From positions 1 through 30,655 of the forward strand of contig JARKQG010000062.1 in NCBI GenBank assembly GCA_029974035.1: a DNA stretch of 30,655 nt. Direction: 5' to 3'. The stretch comes from Eubacteriales bacterium. GTDB taxonomy: Bacteria > Bacillota_A > Clostridia > Christensenellales > Aristaeellaceae. Positions 16,351 to 24,272 of this stretch are shown here, piece after piece; the first letter of the stretch is position 1, and each line of letters opens with the position of its first letter. The notes under the pieces were generated by a model that saw only the letters and a program-made list of their open reading frames with translations, had not been told where the DNA came from and made no database searches. Made by a program: the position numbers and the translations under genes.

Positions 16351-17490
16351 TCACACCTCGCTGTAGTTGCCCAGAAACGTGAACCCGCCGGATTGGCTGA
16401 GCTCGGACAGCAGCGTCTTCACATCCTGATCCACCACCGAGCCCTCGAAGTCGAAGTAGAACATGAATTCAAAGTCGCGGCCGGGGACGGGGCGGCTCTC
16501 CAGCTTGAGCAGGTTCAGCCCCTCGACGGCAAACCGGGCCACCGCGCGGTACAGCGAGCCCGGCGTGTGGGGCAGCGACGCCATCAGGCTGATGCGGTTG
16601 GCGCCCGGGTAGATCTCCATATCCCGGGATATGCAGATGAAGCGGGTGTAGTTGCTGCCGTCGTCCATGATGCGCGCCTCCAGCGGCTCCAGGCCGTAGA
16701 GCGACGCGTTGCGGGCCGAGGCGATGGCCGCGATGTCCCTCCGTCCGGAATCCGCCACGTACCGGGCCGCGGTGGCGTTGTTGGCAAAGGGCGTCAGCTT
16801 CACATCCTTCAGGCCCGACAGGAACCGGGCGCACTGCCGGAGCGCCTGCTCATGGGCCACGATCTCCCGGATCTCGGTCAGCGCCACCCCCGGCACGGTG
16901 AGCAGCCGGTGCTCGATGCGCAGCTTGACCGACCGCGCGATGAAGAACTTGTGGGCCTTCATGAGGTCGTACACGTCGGTGACGGAGCCCGCAAGGCTGT
17001 TTTCCAGCGGCAGCACGCCGTAGCGGCACATGCCCTTTTCCACCGCCTGGAACACGCCCTCGAAGCCGGAAAAGTACAATATGCCCGGCATGTTGAACAT
17101 CACGTCGCAGGCCTGCTGGGAATAGGCGCCCTCCGCGCCCTGGCAGGCCACCAGCGCGCTCTTGGGAAACAGCTTCGGCGTACCGGCAACCGCGGCGTCC
17201 AGCGCGTCGGCAAAGGGTTCGGCGTCGGGCCGCATCAGCCGGGCCTGGGCGCTGCGGCTGAGATCAGAAAGCAGCGAATAGATCAGCTTCAGGTCGGCCT
17301 CATAGAGGGGGTCGTGGGCCTGGGTGATGCGCTGAAGGATCGCGCGCTCCCGCCCGGGGTCGGAAATCGCGATTCCGCCCGCCCGCTTGGCCTCCACAAT
17401 GTCCTTGACCGTGCGCATCCGCCGCACGTACAGCGCGGCAATCTCGTCGTCAATGGCGTCGATCCGGGCGCGAAGCTCCTGCATGTCCAT
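16351..17490 (-). CDS. pheA: Bifunctional chorismate mutase-prephenate dehydratase
   Basis: The 379-residue enzyme converts chorismate to prephenate and on to phenylpyruvate for phenylalanine. The N-terminal chorismate mutase domain (about 1-88) has the AroQ pattern ELRARIDAIDDEIAALYVRRM. The prephenate dehydratase domain (about 105-290) shows GAEGAYSQQA, YGVLPLENSLAGSVTDVYDL and the NYTRFICIS motif. The C-terminal ACT domain has PGSLYRAVARF and ESRPVPGRDFEFMFY, typical of Phe feedback binding. The start at 17490 is supported by AAGGAGG 7 bp upstream; a longer in-frame start at 17514 has no such site. Confidence 0.95.
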   Translation of the reverse strand: MDMQELRARIDAIDDEIAALYVRRMRTVKDIVEAKRAGGIAISDPGRERAILQRITQAHDPLYEADLKLIYSLLSDLSRSAQARLMRPDAEPFADALDAAVAGTPKLFPKSALVACQGAEGAYSQQACDVMFNMPGILYFSGFEGVFQAVEKGMCRYGVLPLENSLAGSVTDVYDLMKAHKFFIARSVKLRIEHRLLTVPGVALTEIREIVAHEQALRQCARFLSGLKDVKLTPFANNATAARYVADSGRRDIAAIASARNASLYGLEPLEARIMDDGSNYTRFICISRDMEIYPGANRISLMASLPHTPGSLYRAVARFAVEGLNLLKLESRPVPGRDFEFMFYFDFEGSVVDQDVKTLLSELSQSGGFTFLGNYSEV

Positions 17491-17515
17491 GGGAATTCCT
17501 CCTTGTCGTTGCACT

Positions 17516-18589
17516 TCAGATTGCGCGCCCGCGCGCGATCATCATCAGGTCCAGAATGCCCAGCGCGGCCATGGCCTCCACCACCGGCACCGCCCGGGGC
17601 ACCACGCAGGGGTCGTGGCGGCCGCCCACCTGGATGGTCTCCGCCTGCATCCTGGAAAGGCGCACCGTCTGCTGCGGCCGCGCGATGGACGCCGTGGGCT
17701 TGAAGGCCACCCGGAAGGAAACCGGCATGCCGGTGGCAATGCCCCCCAGAACGCCGGCGTGGCGGTTGGTGGCGGTGCGCACACGGCCTTCCTTCACGAT
17801 GAAGGCGTCGTTGTGGGCGCTGCCCCGCATCCGCGCCGCCTGAAAGCCCGCGCCGAATTCCACGCCGCGCACCGCGGGAATGGAAAACATCAGCCGCGCC
17901 AGCACGCTCTCCACGCTGTCCATCATGGGCTCGCCCACCCCCGGCGGGAGGCCGTCGATGACGCACTCAATCACGCCGCCCACGGAATCGCCCGCCAGCC
18001 GGGCGCGCTCGACGGCCTCCCGCATCCTGGCCCCCGCCACGTCGTCCAGCACGGGAAATTCCTTGGCGGAGGCGGCGGCGCGGTCGCCCTCGAAGGCGTC
18101 CAGCACCCCCGCGATTTCGGCGATGCGGGCGTGCACGCCGACGCCGCGCCGCTCGAGCACCTGCAGCGCCACCGCGCCGGCAAAGCACACCGGCGCGGTC
18201 AGCCGTCCGGAAAAGTGGCCGCCGCCGGACAGGTCCGCCCATTCGCCGTACTTCGCGCGGGCGGTGAAGTCCGCGTGGCCGGGGCGGGGCGTATCCCGGA
18301 GGGCGTCATAGTCCGCCGGATGCTGGTTGGTGTTCTCGATCATCGCCATCAGCGGCGCGCCGCAAGTCCGCCCCGCCACCAGCCCGGAGAGCACTTGGGG
18401 CTCGTCGGGCTCCTTCCGCCTGGTGGAATGGGCGGCGTTTCCCGGCGCGCGGCGCCGCATGAAGGCGCGCACCCGGTCCATGTCCACGGCCTCCCCGGCC
18501 GGCAGCCCGTCCACCACCGCGCCGATGGCGGCGCTGTGGGACTGGCCGAATACGCTGAGCTTAACGATCGTCCCGAAGCTGGATGCCAT
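17516..18589 (-). CDS. aroC: Chorismate synthase
   Basis: The 357-residue enzyme needs reduced FMN and makes chorismate from EPSP, the last common step. Typical segments are FGTIVKLSVFGQSHSAAIG at the N-terminus, RPGHADFTARAKYG, the GGGHFSGRLTAP region, and GRHDPCVVPRAVPVVEAM near the C-terminus. The ATG at 18589 is the only good start. It lies 29 bp inside the 3' end of aroA, a longer overlap than the 4-bp ones elsewhere in the operon. A longer open frame upstream runs through aroA out of frame and is not coding. Confidence 0.95.
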   Translation of the reverse strand: MASSFGTIVKLSVFGQSHSAAIGAVVDGLPAGEAVDMDRVRAFMRRRAPGNAAHSTRRKEPDEPQVLSGLVAGRTCGAPLMAMIENTNQHPADYDALRDTPRPGHADFTARAKYGEWADLSGGGHFSGRLTAPVCFAGAVALQVLERRGVGVHARIAEIAGVLDAFEGDRAAASAKEFPVLDDVAGARMREAVERARLAGDSVGGVIECVIDGLPPGVGEPMMDSVESVLARLMFSIPAVRGVEFGAGFQAARMRGSAHNDAFIVKEGRVRTATNRHAGVLGGIATGMPVSFRVAFKPTASIARPQQTVRLSRMQAETIQVGGRHDPCVVPRAVPVVEAMAALGILDLMMIARGRAI

Positions 18590-19763
18590 CCACCTTTCCC
18601 CCCAGTCGCTGAAAATCTTCAAAAAATGTCGGATAGGATTTGTTCGCCGCCTCGGCGCCCCGGATCGAAACGGGCCCCCGGCAGCGGGTGGCCGCGATGG
18701 CAAAGGCCATCGCGATGCGGTGGTCCCCCGCCGCGTCCACCGTCCCGCCTGGCGGCGCGCCGTCGCAGCGGACGGCAAGGCCGTCCGGAAGCTCCCGGGC
18801 GGAGCCGCCGATGGCGCGGATGCCCTCCGCCATCGAGCGCAGCCGGTCGCTCTCCTTGATGCGCAGCCGCGCCGCGCCGGTAAAGCGGGTGGCCCCCGGC
18901 GTCGTGGCGGCCACCGCCGCCAGAATGGGCAGAAGATCCGGCGTCTCCCGCACGTCCAGCACCCGCTCGGGCCGCAAAAATGCGCGGAGCATCTCCCCCA
19001 CCGCCCGATCGGGCTGGGCGGAATGCGGGTCCAGCCCCGTCACGGACGCGCCCGCCGCCAGGAAACAGGCGGCGTTTGACCAGTCCCCCTCGATCGCCGC
19101 CCGGCCCGGCGATGCGTAGCGCCCGCCGGACACGGTCCACCCGTCCGCCTCCGCTTGAACGGATACGCCAAAGCGCGCCATGGCGGATTGGGTCATGCGC
19201 ACGTAGCCCGCGGATTCGAGGGGCGATGTCAGGAAGATGCGCCCGCCGCCCGCGAGGGGCAGCGCCATCATGAGGCCGGTGATGAACTGGGAGCTGACAT
19301 CGCCCGGAAGAGAAAACGCCCCGCCGGTCAGACGCCCGGAAATTGAAAAGGGCAGCCTTTCTCCGTCAAAGGCGCAGCCGTGGGCCAGGAGCGCCGCCAT
19401 CAGCGCGCCCAGCGGCCGCTCGGGCAGCCTTCCCCGCCCGTCAAAGCGGACGGGCGCGCCCAGCGCCGCCGCCAGGGGCATCAGAAAACGCAGCGTGGAA
19501 CCGCTCTCGCGGCAGTCGGCCGCGCCGCCGGGGCGCCCTCGCCCGGGGAGAATTTCCGCGCCTTCGGGCAGCATCCGGTGCGCCGCGCCCAGAACGGAAA
19601 GGCAGCCCAGCGTGGCGTCGATGTCGTCGGAATGGGCCTCGGGCGAAAGGAGGGTGGGCCCGTCCGCCAGCGCGGCCAGCAGCATCAGCCGGTGGGCCGC
19701 GGACTTGGAGGGGATCGCCGGAACGCGCCCGGAAAGCGCACCCGGCCACACCCGGGCGATCAC
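18561..19763 (-). CDS. aroA: 3-phosphoshikimate 1-carboxyvinyltransferase (EPSP synthase)
   Basis: The 400-residue enzyme joins PEP to shikimate 3-phosphate. Recognisable motifs are SKSAAHRLMLLAALADG, RESGSTLRFLMPLAAALG in the PEP-binding strand, GDVSSQFITGLMMALPL, PDLLPILAAVAA with the catalytic Asp, RIKESDRL and the C-terminal DHRIAMAFAIAA. The active-site strand has ESGSTLRF where class I enzymes have GNAGTAMR, so this is not a class I type. At 400 residues it is somewhat shorter than many AroA proteins (about 430). It overlaps aroB by 4 bp upstream and aroC by 29 bp downstream. Confidence 0.95.
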   Translation of the reverse strand: MIARVWPGALSGRVPAIPSKSAAHRLMLLAALADGPTLLSPEAHSDDIDATLGCLSVLGAAHRMLPEGAEILPGRGRPGGAADCRESGSTLRFLMPLAAALGAPVRFDGRGRLPERPLGALMAALLAHGCAFDGERLPFSISGRLTGGAFSLPGDVSSQFITGLMMALPLAGGGRIFLTSPLESAGYVRMTQSAMARFGVSVQAEADGWTVSGGRYASPGRAAIEGDWSNAACFLAAGASVTGLDPHSAQPDRAVGEMLRAFLRPERVLDVRETPDLLPILAAVAATTPGATRFTGAARLRIKESDRLRSMAEGIRAIGGSARELPDGLAVRCDGAPPGGTVDAAGDHRIAMAFAIAATRCRGPVSIRGAEAANKSYPTFFEDFQRLGGKVDGIQLRDDR

Positions 19764-20815
19764 GCGCCCTCCATCGCGCCGCCGAGGAAGGCACCCAGCG
19801 CGTCCACGTCGATCTCCAAGAGCGCGCAGCGCCCGATTTCGCGGGGCAGCGCCAGCGCGATGCGGCCGGAGCGCACCTTCTTGTCCCGAAGCATGGTATC
19901 GAGAAGTGCCTCCGCGGAAAACGGGCAGGCGACGGGCAGGTGGTTGGCGACGAGGGCGCGCCGGATGAGATCGGATACCGGCGCCTCGGCAAAGCCCGCC
20001 GCCTCCGCGCCCCGGGCCTCGAGCAGCATGCCCAGCGCCACCGCCTGCCCGTGGGAAACGGCGTATCCGCTGGCCTTTTCAATGGCGTGGCCAACGGTGT
20101 GGCCGAAGTTCAAAAGCTGCCGCGCGCCGGTGTCGCGCTCGTCCGCCTCCACCAGATCCCGCTTGATGGCCACGCACCGAGCGACGACCGCCTCCGCCTC
20201 CGCCGGATCGTAGCCCTTCGCCAGGCGGTCAAAGAGCGCCCGATCGCTAATGGCGCCGGTCTTGAGGGCCTCGCTGACGCCGTCGGCCAGCACCGCCGGC
20301 GGCAGCGTGGCCAGCACGTCCGGGTCAATCGCCACGTAGGCGGGCTGATGAAACGCCCCGGCCAGGTTCTTGCCCGCCCGAAGGTTCACGGCGGTCTTGC
20401 CGCCCACCGAGGCGTCCACCATCGCAAGCAGCGTGGTGGGCACCTGCACGAAGGGCACGCCCCGAAGGTAGACCGCCGCGGCAAAGCCCGTCAGATCCCC
20501 GGTCACGCCGCCGCCGAGGGCCGCCAGCGCACCGCTGCGGCTGAGTTTTTTCTCCGCCAGAAATTCCAGCAGTTCAAACAGCGTGCGGCCGCTCTTTGCC
20601 GCCTCGCCGCCGGGGAACGTCCACCGCTCGACCCGGATGCCCGCCGCCTCAAGCCCGGCGGCCACCCGGTCGCCGTAGAGGCGGTCCACCCGCTCCTCCG
20701 CCACCAGTGCCATGGCCCGGGGCGCGTCTAACCAATGCTCCGCAATGGTGGTCAGCGCGCCGCGCTCAATCCGGACCCTGTAGGTTCCGGAGGCGCGCAC
20801 CGTCAGTTCCGTCAT
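19760..20815 (-). CDS. aroB: 3-dehydroquinate synthase
   Basis: The 351-residue NAD- and metal-dependent enzyme converts DAHP to 3-dehydroquinate. Visible features are [20 protein letters not shown], the NAD-binding [40 protein letters not shown] and the metal-binding [20 protein letters not shown] with two histidines plus the later His. Length is normal for the family. It overlaps tyrA and aroA by 4 bp each. Confidence 0.95.
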   Translation of the reverse strand: MTELTVRASGTYRVRIERGALTTIAEHWLDAPRAMALVAEERVDRLYGDRVAAGLEAAGIRVERWTFPGGEAAKSGRTLFELLEFLAEKKLSRSGALAALGGGVTGDLTGFAAAVYLRGVPFVQVPTTLLAMVDASVGGKTAVNLRAGKNLAGAFHQPAYVAIDPDVLATLPPAVLADGVSEALKTGAISDRALFDRLAKGYDPAEAEAVVARCVAIKRDLVEADERDTGARQLLNFGHTVGHAIEKASGYAVSHGQAVALGMLLEARGAEAAGFAEAPVSDLIRRALVANHLPVACPFSAEALLDTMLRDKKVRSGRIALALPREIGRCALLEIDVDALGAFLGGAMEGA

Positions 20816-21660
20816 GGGTTCCCCTCCCTTTCGATCAGCCGCAGCTTCCGGCGGTTGCCCGCCTCCAACAGCGCCTTCAGGCGCGCCCCGTCGCGGCCGT
20901 CCAGCGCGTCGCGCAGCTCGGTCAGCCGCGCGATCAGCCCGGTCAGCTCCGCCGACAGCATGTCGCGGTTGAGGTCAAAAAGCTCCGCCCACATGTCGGG
21001 GTCCAGCCGGGCGACGCGGGTCATATCCCGGAAGCTGCCGGCGGAAAAGCCGAAATGCCGGTTGGCGGCGGAGCTCATCACATAGGCGGAGGAGGCTGTG
21101 TGGGCCAGCTGGGACGTGTAGGCGATCAGGCGGTCATGCTCCTCCGGCGTGGTGACCACCGCCCGGGCAAAGCCCAGGCGGAGCGCCATTTCCTCCAGCG
21201 CCCGGGTGGCCTCGGAGGGCTGTCCGTCCGGCGGCGTCAGGATCAGCGACGCGCCGCGAAAGAGCGCCGCGTCGGCGTTTGGGTAGCCGCTGACTTCGCG
21301 CCCCGCCATGGGGTGCGCGCCTACAAAGCGGACGCCCGCCTCAAGGGCGACGGGGGTCACGGCCTCCACCACGGCGCGCTTCACGCCGCACAGGTCCGCC
21401 GCCAGCGCGCCCGGGCGCATCCTGGGCAGCGCGTAGCGCAGATAGCGGATGGCGTCGCCCGGCCGGAGGGCCACCAGCAGGAGGTCCACGCAGGGAATGT
21501 CCTCCGGCAGGCAAGCGGCGTGGATCGCGCCGTCGGAGAGCGCGCGGCGCAGGGTTTCCACATCCCGGTCAAAGCCCAGCACCTCCCAGTCGGTGTTTTG
21601 CGCCAGGGCCTTGGCCATCGATCCGCCGATCAGCCCCAGCCCCGCCACCAGCGCCCTCAT
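20812..21660 (-). CDS. tyrA: Prephenate dehydrogenase
   Basis: The 282-residue NAD-dependent enzyme makes 4-hydroxyphenylpyruvate for tyrosine. It begins with a Rossmann motif [13 protein letters not shown] and continues with [10 protein letters not shown], the active-site segment [15 protein letters not shown] with the catalytic His, and TPPDG. The helical dimerisation domain includes [14 protein letters not shown] and [20 protein letters not shown]. There is no C-terminal ACT domain, so feedback control is more likely at DAHP synthase or by the operon leader. It overlaps both neighbours by 4 bp. Confidence 0.94.
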   Translation of the reverse strand: MRALVAGLGLIGGSMAKALAQNTDWEVLGFDRDVETLRRALSDGAIHAACLPEDIPCVDLLLVALRPGDAIRYLRYALPRMRPGALAADLCGVKRAVVEAVTPVALEAGVRFVGAHPMAGREVSGYPNADAALFRGASLILTPPDGQPSEATRALEEMALRLGFARAVVTTPEEHDRLIAYTSQLAHTASSAYVMSSAANRHFGFSAGSFRDMTRVARLDPDMWAELFDLNRDMLSAELTGLIARLTELRDALDGRDGARLKALLEAGNRRKLRLIEREGNP

Positions 21661-22670
21661 GCGCCCGCCCCGACCACGGCGGCGCGCACCGTCCGAACCT
21701 TGGGGACCAGTCGTTCAAAGGCCTCCGGCGTCAGCGACTGCGGACCGTCGGACATCGCGTGCTCCGGGTCGTTGTGCACCTCAATCATCAGGCCGTCCGC
21801 GCCGCAGGCGGCGCTGGCCAGCGCCAGCGGCTCCACAAACCGGGAGATGCCGGTGGCGTGGCTGGGGTCCACCACGACGGGCAGGTGGGTCAGGTGCTTC
21901 AAAACCGGCACCGCCGAGATGTCCAGCGTGTTGCGGGTGGCCGTTTCAAAGGTGCGGATGCCCCGCTCGCACAGGATGACCTGCTCATTGCCGCCGGCCA
22001 TGATGTACTCGGCGCTCATCAGAAGCTCCTGAATGGTGTTGGCCAGACCCCGCTTCAAAAGAATCGGCTTGCGAAGCTGGCCCAGCTCCTTGAGCAGCTC
22101 AAAATTCTGCATGTTGCGGGCGCCCACCTGGATCACGTCCACATCCTTGAAAAGCGGGATATGGGCGGCGTCCATCAGCTCCGTCACGATGGGAAGGCCG
22201 GTGGCCGCCTTGGCCTCCAGCAGAAGGTCGATGCCCTCCTTGTGCAGCCCCTGGAAGGCGTAGGGCGACGTGCGCGGCTTGAAGGCGCCGCCCCGAAGCA
22301 GCCCCGCGCCGGCATCCCGCACGCGCCTTGCCACCTCCACGATCTGCGTCTTGTTCTCCACCGAACAGGGCCCCGCGATGATCTGGAAGTTGCCGCCGCC
22401 GATCCTGACGCCGCCCACGTCCACCACGGTATCCTGGGGATGAAACTTGCGGTTGGCGCTTTTGAAGGGCTCGAGGATGCGCCGGACGTCCTCGACGATC
22501 TCCAGCGCGCGGATCAGGTCCATGTCCACCCGGGTGGTGTCGCCGACGAGGCCGACGATCGTCTGCTGATGGCCCTGGGACAGGTGCGTTTCAAGCCCCA
22601 TGCCGTGCAGCCAATTGAGAAAGTTTTCCAGCTGCGCCCGATCGGTTTTTTCCTTGAGGATGACGACCAT
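21657..22670 (-). CDS. aroF: 3-deoxy-7-phosphoheptulonate (DAHP) synthase, type I-beta
   Basis: The 337-residue enzyme joins PEP and erythrose 4-phosphate, the entry step of the pathway. The N-terminal 70 residues ([21 protein letters not shown], then TIVGLVGDT) match the ferredoxin-like regulatory domain of Thermotoga-type DAHP synthases, which confers Tyr/Phe inhibition. The TIM barrel shows [66 protein letters not shown] and [19 protein letters not shown] with the metal ligands. GGGAGGG lies about 8 bp before the ATG. It is the first structural gene of the operon and follows the attenuator. Confidence 0.96.
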   Translation of the reverse strand: MVVILKEKTDRAQLENFLNWLHGMGLETHLSQGHQQTIVGLVGDTTRVDMDLIRALEIVEDVRRILEPFKSANRKFHPQDTVVDVGGVRIGGGNFQIIAGPCSVENKTQIVEVARRVRDAGAGLLRGGAFKPRTSPYAFQGLHKEGIDLLLEAKAATGLPIVTELMDAAHIPLFKDVDVIQVGARNMQNFELLKELGQLRKPILLKRGLANTIQELLMSAEYIMAGGNEQVILCERGIRTFETATRNTLDISAVPVLKHLTHLPVVVDPSHATGISRFVEPLALASAACGADGLMIEVHNDPEHAMSDGPQSLTPEAFERLVPKVRTVRAAVVGAGA

Positions 22671-22696
22671 GCTTGATCCCTCCCGCTCAATGTGTG

Positions 22697-22730
22697 AAAA
22701 AGGGCCCCACAGCGCGTGGCTGCGGGGCCC
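22697..22730 (-). terminator. Intrinsic terminator (attenuator) in the aro operon leader
   Basis: On the minus strand a 12-bp stem, GGGCCCCGCAGC / GCTGTGGGGCCC with one G-T pair (22730-22719 and 22713-22702) and a 5-base loop, is followed directly by TTTTT (22701-22697). It lies between the leader peptide stop and the aroF ribosome site, so it would stop transcription before aroF unless an alternative structure prevents it. Confidence 0.88.
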
Positions 22731-22734
22731 CGTC

Positions 22735-22817
22735 GAACCGTTGGATGCGGTTCATGCAGTCATGCGCAAAAGACTTTGCCGCGTAAAGCCGGCAAAGTAA
22801 TACACAAAAAACCGCAT
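22735..22817 (-). promoter_or_regulatory. Leader RNA with competing hairpins upstream of the attenuator
   Basis: Three pairings are visible. First, a perfect 9-bp hairpin inside the leader coding region: ACTTTGCCG (22798-22790) with CGGCAAAGT (22781-22773). Second, GAACCG (22753-22748) with CGGTTC (22740-22735), overlapping the leader stop codon. Third, ATGCGGTT at 22817-22810, at the second Met codon, is complementary to AACCGCAT at 22752-22745, which competes with the second. A clear antiterminator that takes up the terminator's 5' arm is not obvious. GGCT and GCGG within 22790-22779 could pair with CCGCAGCC of that arm across a bulge. Confidence 0.55.
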
Positions 22818-22829
22818 GGACTGCCGCAT
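22752..22829 (-). CDS. Phe/Tyr-rich leader peptide of the aro operon
   Basis: A 25-codon reading frame starts at the ATG at 22829, with CCGGAGG (22844-22838) 8 bp upstream, and ends in TGA at 22754-22752. The peptide contains RFFVYYFAGF: four Phe and two Tyr in ten residues (codons 6-15), precisely the end products of the operon. It lies between a consensus promoter and an intrinsic terminator, the arrangement of classical pheA/trp-type attenuation leaders. Ribosome stalling at the aromatic codons would expose or mask the hairpins downstream. It is too small to be found by usual gene callers. No database comparison was possible. Confidence 0.8.
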   Translation of the reverse strand: MRQSMRFFVYYFAGFTRQSLLRMTA

Positions 22830-22858
22830 GATTCTGACCTCCGGTTTGAGTTGGGTTT

Positions 22859-22887
22859 ATTATAAATGCTGGATTGCGGGCTGTCAA
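22859..22887 (-). promoter_or_regulatory. Consensus promoter of the aro operon
   Basis: On the minus strand, TTGACA (22887-22882) and TATAAT (22864-22859) are both perfect and 17 bp apart. Such a strong promoter fits control at the level of termination rather than initiation. The arms TTGCG and CGCAA flank the -35 box, which might be an operator or chance. Confidence 0.92.
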
Positions 22888-22924
22888 CGCAAAATCGGCT
22901 GTTTTTGGGGGGCGTGCGCGTTTT

Positions 22925-24094
22925 TTAATAATCAAGGCTCCGCATCCCCTGGCAATCCCGGCGCTGGTTCCGCCGCTTTTCGCCGTACATGCGGTTGTCC
23001 ACCAGGTCGATCAAAGCGTCCGGCGTCATGCGCTCCAGTTCGGTGCACATCCCCGCGCCGACGGACGCCTCGATGGAAAACGGAAAGTCGCGCCTTTGGT
23101 TGAGCGCCGCGATGCTTTCGCGGATGCGCCCGGCGATCCGGTTCACATCCTCCGGCAAATGCACCGCGGCCACCAGCGCAAATTCGTCGCCGCCGATGCG
23201 GGCCACCAGATCGCCCTTTCGCGCGCTGCGCCGAAGCGCCGCGCCCACCGCCTCCAGCGCCCGGTCGCCCGTCAGGTGGCCGTACCGGTCGTTGATGTCC
23301 TTGAAGTCGTCGATATCCACCAGCACCAGCGCCACCGGCGCTCCGGCGCCGTCCTGTCGGAGGGCGCTCTGCAGGCGGCCGTCAAAGCGGCGCCGGTTGG
23401 CCAGCCCCGTCAGATGGTCCGTGTTGGCCTGGTTGACGATGATGCCGATGTAGAGAATCAGGATGGAAAACGCCGCCGCCAGCCACGTCAGATAGATGCC
23501 CGGAATCAGCACCTGCACGCCCCCCGCCAGCGCCATCGGCAGCATGGCCAGAAAGATCGACAAAAATTCGCGCCGGAGCATGGCCCTGCGCTTGCGGAAG
23601 GCGTAGTACAGGTAAAAAAGCAGGTAGCTGTAACAAAGCGCCGGCGTCACCAGATACAGCGGGCCGCGGCGAAACACGTTTTGGTCGTTGACGGAAAAGA
23701 GCTGTCCGCCCGGAATGCTAAAGATCGTAAAGACGAAATTGACCGCCGCCGGCAGCAGCATCGCCTGGGCGTGGACGCGGGTGGGGCGATCCTCCCCATG
23801 CACCACGCCGAACACATAGCCCACCCAAAGCGCCTCCGGCACGGGCTCCAGCGCGAAGAGCAGCGCCAGCACCGCCCGCAGCGCGGCGCCGCTGGCGGCG
23901 CCGGGCCTGCCGTTGAGCATGTAAAAGGCGTACTCCGCCGTCAGAGAAAAGGCCACCGCCGCCATCATGCCGACAAACATGACATGGCTGAACTGCCGCC
24001 TGTCGAAGATCCTTCGGAAGTTCAGATAGACGATCATAAGGACGGCAAAGCCAATCACGCAGTTCTGCGTGTAGTAAACCATGGGCATGTTCAT
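22925..24094 (-). CDS. Membrane diguanylate cyclase (GGDEF domain)
   Basis: The 389-residue protein has about six to seven hydrophobic segments in residues 1-220, starting MVYYTQNCVIGFAVLMIVYL, and then a cytoplasmic GGDEF domain. The entry motif is DHLTGLANRRRFD, metal- and substrate-binding residues are in VDIDDFKDINDRYGH, and the active signature GGDEF is intact at 301-305. An inhibitory I-site RKGD (292-295) lies five residues before the signature, so product inhibition by c-di-GMP is expected. No EAL or HD-GYP domain is present. The membrane part probably senses an unknown signal. The gene is monocistronic with its own promoter. Confidence 0.93.
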   Translation of the reverse strand: MNMPMVYYTQNCVIGFAVLMIVYLNFRRIFDRRQFSHVMFVGMMAAVAFSLTAEYAFYMLNGRPGAASGAALRAVLALLFALEPVPEALWVGYVFGVVHGEDRPTRVHAQAMLLPAAVNFVFTIFSIPGGQLFSVNDQNVFRRGPLYLVTPALCYSYLLFYLYYAFRKRRAMLRREFLSIFLAMLPMALAGGVQVLIPGIYLTWLAAAFSILILYIGIIVNQANTDHLTGLANRRRFDGRLQSALRQDGAGAPVALVLVDIDDFKDINDRYGHLTGDRALEAVGAALRRSARKGDLVARIGGDEFALVAAVHLPEDVNRIAGRIRESIAALNQRRDFPFSIEASVGAGMCTELERMTPDALIDLVDNRMYGEKRRNQRRDCQGMRSLDY

Positions 24095-24173
24095 CGACTG
24101 TCCACCCGTTTATCCTCCCCGTCGGGCGACGAAAATCCGCCCCGGCAACAGACTGTTGACGGAATTCGGAATC

Positions 24174-24202
24174 AATATAGCACAACTGGTCGGCGGCGTC
24201 AA
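24174..24202 (-). promoter_or_regulatory. Promoter of the diguanylate cyclase gene
   Basis: On the minus strand, TTGACG (24202-24197) and TATATT (24179-24174) are 17 bp apart. They begin 17 bp after the end of the terminator of the preceding gene. The transcript start would lie near 24165, giving an untranslated leader of about 70 bases in which I see nothing further. Confidence 0.75.
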
Positions 24203-24219
24203 TCGGTGCGGCGCAAGAA

Positions 24220-24251
24220 CCGGGGGGCGGCCCTTCGGGGCCGCCCCCCGG
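24220..24251 (-). terminator. Strong hairpin terminator with UUCG-type loop
   Basis: A perfect 14-bp GC stem, CCGGGGGGCGGCCC (24220-24233) and GGGCCGCCCCCCGG (24238-24251), encloses TTCG on the plus strand, read as CGAA on the minus strand. It lies 21 bp after the stop of the TIM barrel gene. The minus-strand flank is TTCTTG, a weak T-run, so termination efficiency rests on the stem. No plus-strand gene ends here. Confidence 0.7.
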
Positions 24252-24272
24252 ACAGCAATTGGCTCCGCGGCG

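Noticed and set aside
22671..22924. T-box or riboswitch upstream of aroF
   Set aside because: No T-box core sequence and no known aptamer pattern is visible. The leader peptide and terminator explain the region better.
22687..22935. An 82-codon minus-strand frame across the aro leader
   Set aside because: It overlaps the promoter and runs through the terminator stem in a different frame from the leader peptide, with no ribosome site.
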